Made by a program: the position numbers and the translations under genes
The notes under the pieces: model-generated
Told to the model about the DNA's origin: nothing
What the model saw: the letters and a program-made list of their open reading frames with translations, nothing else
The model's database searches: none
In this document: one piece after another, positions 56,911 through 64,000 of the stretch
How positions within the stretch are numbered: position 1 is the stretch's first letter
How the letters are laid out: the number at the start of each line of letters is the position of its first letter
Assembly (NCBI GenBank): GCA_963854735.1
Contig: OY978106.1
Coordinates: forward strand, 124,001-188,000
From: Marvania coccoides
Taxonomy: Eukaryota > Chlorophyta > Trebouxiophyceae > Chlorellales > Chlorellaceae
DNA: 64,000 nt
Reading direction: 5' to 3'

Positions 56911-58437
56911 ATGTCTAAATTTTTGAAAAGGAGACACCCTTCTATGAGTTTTTTACAAATGGCAAACAAGTATGGCCCTGCCCTGGCCGTGGGAGCGGCT
57001 GCAGTCGGCTGGGCATGGGTTGTTTTCGAGCGTCGCCGCTCATTTTTCTTGGCGGAGCGCGTGAGGGAGCTGGAGGAGGAGGCTGAAAGAAGCAGGTGGG
57101 CATAGAAATTAGTAATACAATCTCCATAGAACCTTTTCTCAACCTTGCTTGTCCTTTGGGGATCTTTTATAGGCTCAGCGGAGCGTCACCTGGCCAGGTC
57201 GGATGCGTCGATGCCAGGGCTCCAGCCAGCCCGCTGCGCACTCAGAACCTTGCAGCCGCTGACGAGGCAGTGGCATCACCGTCAAAGGCCCTGACTGCAG
57301 CTTTCGAGCAACAGCTGGAGACTGCTCGCGACGAAAGTTCATGGCTGCTGGACGCAGAAATCGGTGGGTGGATTTTCTGTTATCCTCTAGAGAGTTTTAC
57401 TGCTTTGATACCGAAAGTATAGAGATTATTTACACTCTCATTAGGCTAAATACTTTGCACATTTCGTTGCAGACGGTGCGCCTGAAGGCGACCTCTTTGC
57501 CTCGTCCCTGCAGCAGCTGCAGTTCGCTGTGCCTGGCTCGCTCGCAGATCCCTCGGCTGAAATCGTAACCATATCTTCGTCTGTAGAAGAGGAGGAAGAG
57601 GTGCAGCATCTGCTACTGGTGGAAACTTCGTCGTCGTCCTCCCTTTCTTCTTCCGTGTCCACCAGCGGGCACGCCACCCCGATGACCCCAACCAGCCCCT
57701 CATACAACCACGCTGCCCTTTTATCTTCTGAGGAGAGCTTTTGGTCATTTTCGTCGGAGCATGCCGACCAGATTCACCCGCCCGCCGGATTCTTCGATCT
57801 AAAACTTGATCCAGGGCTGGTGCTGACTCCTGTACCCGACGGCAGCGGCGATGAAGACTCTGAAGACGAGGAGGAGTGGCTGGTGAAGACGGGGGGGAGC
57901 GGCAAAGCAGAGGAGAAAGCAGCGGTCAAGCTCATGGAAATGTCGCCGCCAAGTGCCACCAAAATGGCCCCAGTCCCCAGGCTTTTTCTCACTGGAATCA
58001 GCGGCGCTGCGCCAGTGAGGGCCTCGGTGTCTCCCTGCGTCAGCGCTCGTGGGTTTTCAGAGGCTTTGGAGGCCGTCGAGGGCCCGCCCACAATCAGCCC
58101 TCGCAGCGGCATCAAAGCGGCGCAACGTGGGGCCGTCGCCGCGCTGGACACCCCCCGCGTCTTCCTTCAGCAAGCTGAAGCGCCTCTTCAGAAGCACGCG
58201 GCTGCCGCGAGCCCACGCAAGCTTTCTTTCTTGAAGACGATTCCAAGCGAGGAGGCCGCTGCTGGCTCTGGCTCTGGCTCTGGTTCTGCCCGGTGGCTGA
58301 GGTACCTTGCCACTACACCATCTGCAGGGCAACATCAGCTGCCAAGCGCTAGCACATACAACGACGCTGGTGGCAGGGGCAGCGGCGTTTCCTCGCGCTC
58401 AAACATTCCGGATCCGACGCCACGCGGCACAAAATGA
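56911..58437 (+). CDS. membrane-anchored Ser/acid-rich protein of unknown function
   Basis: Exons are 56911-57095, 57173-57363 and 57473-58437, giving 446 residues. Not recognised. After a basic start (SKFLKRRH) comes one hydrophobic segment (GPALAVGAAAVGWAWVVF), then a short coiled coil (LAERVRELEEEAERSR). The remainder is low-complexity: SSSVEEEEEV, Ser runs, an acidic stretch (DEDSEDEEEW), and a basic Ser/Ala/Pro-rich C-terminus with a short Gly-Ser repeat. It looks like a single-pass membrane protein with a disordered tail. The splice joins give one continuous frame and codon use is like its neighbours, so I think it is real. Confidence 0.6.
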
Positions 58438-58919
58438 TGCTACCAGCTTTGCATGTAGAAAAAAAAATAGAAGTAGACCTTTGATAATGATTTACGCATG
58501 GTTTTATTAACAGCTATATAACCCCTTCTTTTTGACCTGCTCCCCCCCAAAAAATCATAGACTTCCCTGACTTGGTACTCTCGCAGCTTATTATTTATAT
58601 CCGTCTGCCTGTAATTCTTCCCAGCTTCTATCTCGTGGCAAAAGAAAGAAAGGAGCGGTGGCAGCGCAACGGAGATGAAGTGCTCTGCTGCTCCAGCACG
58701 CCCTACTAGTGCGAAAATATCACAATGCATTTATAATGTTTTTCCCGAATTTTTCAGAGCATTAACGAAGGATAAAATTTGAACATCGAAACCTTTTTTT
58801 TGTGCAGCCGCCTCACACAAACTAACCCGGTCAGAAGAGCACTTCAAATCGGTTATATTTATATTTAAACTGGGCATTGATACGCAGTCAGCCCATCGGA
58901 AGGCCGCACGGCGCCCAAG
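58438..58919. other. intergenic, 482 bp
   Basis: Between the unknown membrane protein gene and the RimP-like gene. AT-rich, no gene seen. Confidence 0.5.
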
Positions 58920-59939
58920 ATGATGTTGGTTTGCAGAAATTTGGCTCGATTTGGCTCGGCACGCCAAGGTATTCAAACAATAAATGTAAAATGAACCCAT
59001 TCATAGTATCATTCGCACAGCTAATTTTTCATCACCCACCTTATTTTTCCCCTCCTTGCAGCTCTGCCTTGTCTCAGGCAAAAGGTTTCCGTCGCTGCTT
59101 TGGCATTGGCTGCAGCCCGCCCTAAATACTCAGTTTTAAGCAGCTCCCCCTCCCTTCATCTCGCACCCCATGGCACGTGCCGTCCCGATTACTCATCGCA
59201 GAGGCAGCGCTATGCTGGAGCAGCTGCAGGTGGCAATAAAAACGAAAACGCTACTGCAAGCGACGACGATGAGGAGGTAAGCGATGAAGACGAAGAAGAC
59301 GGATTCTTTACGTCAGACTTTGAAGATGATGACGGACAGGATGGCGCCGCAGTGGGGCCTGGCTTCGCTGACACTGCTGGCACTGACTGGGGGGAAGCTG
59401 CTTTAGCGTCAGTGCAGCGAGTGCTTTCCGGCTATGAAACCCTTGCGCTCTACTCTTTCAGAGCCATCAAGTCCTCCAAGAGGCTGGACGTCCGACTCGA
59501 CAAGCTGACCAACCAGTACGGCTCCCCCAGTCTCGAGGAGGTGGGCGAGGTGTGCCGGAAATTGAACGACGAGCTGGAGGCCGCGCTAGGAGAGGAGGCG
59601 GCTGGAGAAATCGAGGTGGAGGTGTCCTCTGCTGGCGCAGAGCGAGCGATCAAGGTGCCAGAGGAGCTCGCCAGGTTTGCTGAGCTGCCGATGAAGGTTG
59701 AGTACGAATCTTCGGAGAACAGCGACGGAAAGGCGATTGCTCAAGTGCTGTCATTCGTGGAGGTGGGGGAGGGTGAAGAGGTGGGCAGCAGCGGGGTCGT
59801 GGTGACGAGGTGGAGGCTGGCAGATGTGCGCGCCAACCGCAGCGGCAAAGGGCGACCTCTGAACAAGAAGCAGCGAGAGACGGTCATTGAGATCGAGACT
59901 GCTGCGATAAAGAAAGTGAATCTGCATGTTGACATCTGA
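58920..59939 (+). CDS. RimP-like ribosome maturation factor, organellar
   Basis: Bacterial RimP helps the 30S subunit mature. Exons are 58920-58968 and 59062-59939, giving 308 residues. The N-terminal about 55 residues look like a transit peptide, followed by an acidic stretch (DDDEEVSDEDEEDGFF). The RimP core follows: LDVRLDKLTNQYGSPSLEEV, CRKLNDELEAAL and EVSSAGAERAIKVPEELARF, the family's VSSPG..RPL region, then an SH3-like C-terminal half (RWRLADVRANRSGKGRPLNK). The first exon encodes only 16 residues and is the least certain part. The stop codon is only 60 bp from the 3' end of the convergent RAMA-domain gene. Confidence 0.82.
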
Positions 59940-59999
59940 TTATACTTTATTTTTAAAACTCTTTTTGAATCGGCAGGAAATTGTAAAGCTTCTTTTTCG

Positions 60000-60811
60000 T
60001 CAGCCAATGCCGCCTGCATGATTTTTTAATTTCAGCTTCAGCAGCGGTTTCTTCTTCCCTGACGCTGACGCCGGCGCTGCTCCCATCACTGAAACCTCCT
60101 CGGCTGCTCCATCGTCCCCCCCGCCTGACGGCGCAGCAGCAATCGATGACGGCCCAGCACGGGTGCCTTTGGACGAGCTGGGGGTGGCAGCGAGCGGGCC
60201 GGCATGCCAGTTAGGGTTAACCAGCTTTCTGTAGTGCTCCAGTGGCTTGCCCTCATACCTGCATTGAGAGAGAGAGAAATTTGCGTTATTTATAGATGGG
60301 TCGTACAGAAAGTATAGCTTTAGAAATGCTGAAACTCGATTGATACTCTCAATACGCTCTTCCAGCCGTCATCTCCTTGTTTGCTGGGAGTGATGGTGCG
60401 CTTGAAATTGATGCTGAAGGCGGTGGCGCTCTGATACAGCCGCCCTTGGTGCTCAATCGCGCCGTCTTCGGTCAATGCAGCGGTCACGGTGTTGCCCTTG
60501 TAAGTACAGCTAATTTTGCCGCGTCCAGGCAGCAAAACTCCAGATCGGACGAGGTCTGCCAGCGAGACTGAGCCACGAAAACCGCTGCCAGGGCCGCTGC
60601 TGGTGCCGCCTCCAGCCTTGCGAGCGATGCTGCTTCCCCACTTGCGGCCCACTGTCAGCGGTGCGGGCTCGGGCTCTGCTGCAAAGTCCTCTGGCGTGAG
60701 CTTTTGGCCGAGGCGGTAAAGCTGATGGTTGGTGCCGCTGATGAAGAAAGAGCCGTCCGCCTGTGGCAGGGTGGCTGCTCCCGGATAGTTTGTCGGCTCT
60801 GTTTCAGCCAT
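60000..60811 (-). CDS. RAMA-domain protein
   Basis: RAMA domains occur in bacterial restriction proteins and eukaryotic MPND-type proteins, where they are linked to DNA methyladenine recognition. Minus-strand exons are 60811-60347 and 60251-60000, giving 238 residues. Residues about 80-160 match the domain: SLADLVRSGVLLPGRGKISC, YKGNTVTAALTEDGAI and INFKRTITPSKQGDDGWKSV. The C-terminus has a Lys-rich tail (KKKPLLKLKLKN). The splice is problematic: the strong acceptor (CAATGCAG/GTATGAG) would give the expected RYEGKPLEHYRK but needs a donor without GT. The model given uses GT (AGA/GTATCA) and the next AG, seven bases further on, and loses YE. Chromatin or DNA binding is inferred. Confidence 0.75.
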
Positions 60812-61138
60812 AGATAGATATTTATCGTTTGCGAAGTCACAAAAATAAATGTTTGATTTTCAAATCTACAAAGACTTTTTTTATCGATGCCAAGCCAAAC
60901 ATGCTAAAATTGTCACCTTTGAGAATTTATAATAAATTGAAATGCATCTAGCAAACGACGGAAACTGAAAACCGTGTTTTTAGAATGAATGCTGTTGTTC
61001 AAAAGTTAGACGCCCTGGCAGCAATGACTTAATTGTAAAAATTATTCCCTTGCAGCTCGTTGTAATAATATGACGGCTGGACACACGTATCGAAGCAAAC
61101 CTCGTTAAATTAAGTTAAGACACAATAGTGATTGATCT
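60812..61138. promoter_or_regulatory. divergent intergenic between RAMA and ELMO genes
   Basis: 327 bp between two divergent starts; AT-rich, no clear motif. Confidence 0.4.
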
Positions 61139-62320
61139 ATGGTTATTTCACGAAGGCGACGAGGAGAAGAACAGCCAGAAGCACAAATGAATGAAGACCT
61201 GACGCAGCCGTTGCTCCCTCGACCCCCTGACCAGCCCCAGCGTCTCTCGCTGCTTCGTCGCCTCTGGCAGAGACTCGTTTCTCTATGGCATGATGCTCTG
61301 GACTACTTGTACCAGAGGAAGCTCTGGGGCCTTCGCCGCCCTCCCGCACTGTCCTCCTTGGAGGCCGCCCGCCTGGAGACCCTGCGGCAGCGCGTGGCAG
61401 CCCCATTCGACCCAACGCTGCCTCGCCACAGAGAACACCTGGAGCGGCTGTGGGTTGCAGCTTTTTCCGACCACCCCTTCCCAGACGACGTGAAGTCTCC
61501 ACAGTGGAAGCTAATGGGGTGGCAGGGGGTGGACCCCAGCACCGATTTCAGAGGGGGAGGATTTTTGTCTCTCGAGCTGCTGGTGCATTTTGCGGAGGAG
61601 CGGAGAGAGGAGTTTATGGCGCTGATGTGGAAGAAAGAGGGGGTGCGCAGCGAGTGGGAGTACCCGTTTGCGGCGGCAGGGGTAAATGCGGCCTTCATGC
61701 TAGTAGGCAAGTCTTATTGGTTAGTTAGTCACCCTCACCCGAATAGAATACCCCAGCAAGTTCTAAACGCCGACCAGAAACTCTGGTATTCGATCTGCCC
61801 TTGGGGGAGTGCCCTTGGGAGACCGTGAGGCAGCAGAATGGGTCTGGGAATTTACAAGTCTTGAACCCATGAATGCTGCACACTACAAAAGGGCAGGAAA
61901 TGGCACCTGATGATGGCGCTCTCCTTCTTCCTTCAAAGAGCTCAAGTATCGTCGGAGTACACTGTGCACGTGAATATGAATTCTTATTGTTTTTTCCCCG
62001 TCCTGACAATGAATCGTTTTCGTTTAAAATCAAATGCAGAGGTTCTGGAGCTCAGGGACCCCGATCGTCTGCCCAGCAGCCCCGCCGCCATCAACTTTCT
62101 TCGCATCATGGCTTGCGACGACAGCAACGACAAAGCATTGGAAACTCTGTTTGTCGAAACTTTAAAGGCAGTGGACAGGGTGTGGCTGTCAAGAGACTCT
62201 GTGACCTACATGGAATTCCCGTTGGTCATGAAGGAAGTGAGACGGCGGGTAGAGGCGACGCTGGGAAGACGGTGGGTTCGGAGCGTGGCGGACATTGCAG
62301 CGCTGAGCGAGATTCTTTGA
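61139..62320 (+). CDS. ELMO-domain protein (ELMOD family)
   Basis: ELMOD proteins act as GTPase-activating proteins for Arf-like small GTPases. Exons are 61139-61706 and 62040-62320, giving 282 residues, typical of the family. The domain shows KLMGWQGVDPSTDFRGGGFL, KKEGVRSEWEYPFAAAGVNA and MEFPLVMKEVRRRVEATL; the Arg in the family's GWQG.DPSTDFRG.G motif, needed for GAP activity, is present. The intron has a GC donor (GTAG/GCAAGT): only this position joins MLV to EVLELRDPDRL in phase. ATG 61139 gives a short basic extension; an internal ATG at 61187 is also possible. Confidence 0.92.
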
Positions 62321-62707
62321 ACCCCTAGCAGGGTTAGGCCGCGTTCTTGCAGCCTTGGCAGTTTATTTAAAGGTTCTAATCGATTCAACCTCTTTTGAAG
62401 ACCTAGAAATACAAATGCTGAAAAGTGAACGAGAAAAAAAAAAGCTCACGTCATCAGGGCTCTAATTATTTACTCGCTTAATAATTGGAGTGTTCCTATC
62501 ATTTGCTCCATTCTTTGTGTCGCATTCGTCATTATTTTGACGTACATCCCTCGATTTAGCTGTCTCGAGCTTGGAAAAAAGTTTAAACTTAATAGCGGGT
62601 TGCCCTTTGCCACAAATTGAGGCTCTATAGCGTCTTGGTATGGTTGGGATTAAATAGGCGTGGGTTGCGCGCGCCGATATTCCCTGAAATTTGACTAAAT
62701 CAGCATC
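62321..62707. other. intergenic, 387 bp
   Basis: 3' flank of the ELMO gene and upstream region of the RING/LON gene. No gene seen. Confidence 0.5.
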
Positions 62708-64000
62708 ATGACATCCCAAGAATTGCAAACACAATCTCTGCCTGGCCGAGAGAACGCTGATGAGGAGCCAAACGACGACTTTATGACATCTGATGACGAC
62801 GTGAGTCCGTTCGCCTCAGCTCTGTTTGACACTCCCGAATTTTTTTGTCTGGCCACGCTGACGTCGCCACTGTTTGTGTTTTTTTTCACTGCACAGGAAG
62901 AATACGTCTCTCAAGATGAAGAGTACCCTGTGATGAACGATGACGTCGACCCCCAGGAGCAGCCGCAACACCAAGAAGGAGAGCCCAACTCCACTGCTGC
63001 AGCTAAAGCCCACCTTGCTGCCGGCAGTTTCGACAAGGCCATCCAGCTCTTCACCGAGGCGCTGAAAGAGTGTGGGGCTGGAGAGAAGGCGGCGCTGCTG
63101 CTGCAGAGAGCCGACGCCAGTTGCCGCTTGAGCCGCCACCTGCGGGGCATCCCAGCCGACGTCTCGGAGCGGCGAGCAGTGTACGCCCCAGACCCGCAGG
63201 CCCTGGCAAGCAGCGCGCTGCGGGACGCTGAGAGTGCACTGCGGCTGGAGGCCCCAAACTTTGCTGCGGTGCATCAGAAACGAGGCGACGCCTTGTTCCT
63301 CTTGGAGCGATACATCGAAGCGCAGGAGGCATACCGCCTGGCTGCCGCAGTCCACCTCCCTTGCTCCGGGCTGCAGTGCAAGCTGGAGGCCTGCGAACAG
63401 GCTCTCAGCGGCAGCGGTGGTGCTGCAGCGGCAGCGGCAGCGGCAGCGGCAGGAGACGTGCACTCTTCTGAGTGGTGCTCGGCCAAAATGGCAGCCTGCA
63501 AGGCCGATGTGATGCAGGACGCTGAGTGCACGCTGTGTTTGAAGCTGCTCTACGAGCCTGTGACCACTCCTTGCGGCCACACATTTTGCGGTCCGTGCCT
63601 GGTGCGCTCGTTCGACCACTCAAACTCAAAGTGCCCCATGTGCCGTGCGGTGGTGCATGTGGGGGGGGCGCAGCTGCCCGTCAGCTACGTCCTCAAGGGC
63701 ATCCTGCAGCGCGCCTTCCCTGAAGATTACGAAGCGAGAAGGAAGGAGGAGGAAGCGGCTGCCGCGGTGACCACGACCACTGCCGCCACACTGCTGCCGC
63801 TGTTTGTGATGAGCCCCATGCTGCCGGGCGAGCGCTGCGCCCTGAACATTTTCGAGCCACGCTACCGCCTGATGATCCGCAGAGTGATGGCAGGCGGGCG
63901 ACGGTTTGGGATGGCGACGGTGAACGCTGCGCACGCGCTGCACGACGTGTGCTGCGAGGTGGAAGTCACGGAGTGCGAGCCGCTGCCTGACGGCCGATTT
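62708..64000 (+). CDS. RING-finger/LON-domain E3 ligase-like protein (LONRF), partial at window end
   Basis: Exons in view are 62708-62800 and 62897-64000 (open), 399 codons so far. Order: acidic N-terminus, a TPR-like region (AAKAHLAAGSFDKAIQLFTE, AVHQKRGDALFLLERYIEA), a poly-Ala tract from (GCAGCG)n, a C3HC4 RING finger (CTLCLKLLYEPVTTPCGHTF, then CPMCRAVV), and the start of an N-terminal LON substrate-binding domain (NIFEPRYRLMIRRVM). The same TPR-RING-LON order defines the LONRF family, thought to be ubiquitin ligases. The frame runs to the last base without a stop, so the LON domain is cut off. Confidence 0.9.
   Translation, partial: MTSQELQTQSLPGRENADEEPNDDFMTSDDDVSPFASALFDTPEFFCLATLTSPLFVFFFTAQEEYVSQDEEYPVMNDDVDPQEQPQHQEGEPNSTAAAKAHLAAGSFDKAIQLFTEALKECGAGEKAALLLQRADASCRLSRHLRGIPADVSERRAVYAPDPQALASSALRDAESALRLEAPNFAAVHQKRGDALFLLERYIEAQEAYRLAAAVHLPCSGLQCKLEACEQALSGSGGAAAAAAAAAAGDVHSSEWCSAKMAACKADVMQDAECTLCLKLLYEPVTTPCGHTFCGPCLVRSFDHSNSKCPMCRAVVHVGGAQLPVSYVLKGILQRAFPEDYEARRKEEEAAAAVTTTTAATLLPLFVMSPMLPGERCALNIFEPRYRLMIRRVMAGGRRFGMATVNAAHALHDVCCEVEVTECEPLPDGRF

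Overview
The window looks like nuclear DNA of a chlorophyte green alga. The genes are spliced, with GC-rich exons and short AT-rich introns, nearly all GT-AG. Many products are plant-type chloroplast proteins with a single simple transit peptide (ChlM, GSA aminotransferase, VTE6-like kinase, HCF173, O-acetylserine (thiol)lyase), which argues for a primary plastid. The cytochrome b6f subunit gene petN is here in nuclear form with introns and a bipartite targeting sequence, as in core chlorophytes. TGTAA, the usual green-algal polyadenylation motif, follows several stop codons. I cannot name the species. Exon coordinates were read by hand from splice sites and protein conservation; no tool was run.

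Layout. 0.2-13 kb: MnmE GTPase, cysteine synthase, a CPA1 Na+/H+ exchanger, ChlM (minus), an intronless AT-rich methyltransferase-like gene, about 1.3 kb with only relic sequence, and a CRT/CLT-like transporter. 13.3-28 kb: a large, nearly perfect inverted repeat. Two 3.4-kb arms each carry a complete five-exon gene of unknown function. They enclose 7.9 kb holding a plastid-targeted GapC-type GAPDH, a large membrane protein that joins a degenerate NtrC-like AAA+ domain to a polyferredoxin membrane domain, and a scrambled patch made of two more inverted pieces of the repeat gene and a relic of PIGM exon 1. 28-40 kb: VTE6-like kinase, PIGM mannosyltransferase, an ionotropic glutamate receptor, petN, GSA aminotransferase and HCF173. 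40-50 kb: two tandem secreted propeller-like genes, ITPase, and a beta-galactosidase whose intron 4 contains a TPR gene on the opposite strand. 50-64 kb: two tandem N-myristoylated PP2C genes, a DnaJ-type zinc-finger protein, an unrecognised membrane-anchored protein, a RimP-like factor, a RAMA-domain protein, an ELMO-domain protein and a RING/LON protein cut by the window edge.

How the genes relate. Several serve the plastid: tetrapyrrole synthesis (GSA aminotransferase, ChlM), tocopherol/phytol salvage (VTE6-like), photosystem II translation (HCF173), electron transport (petN), sulfur assimilation and plastid glycolysis. I see no operon-like organisation; they are ordinary neighbours on both strands. 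The most unusual parts are the inverted-repeat region with its fold-back insertion and nested fragments, the AAA+/polyferredoxin fusion, and the nested and recently duplicated genes with changed intron positions.
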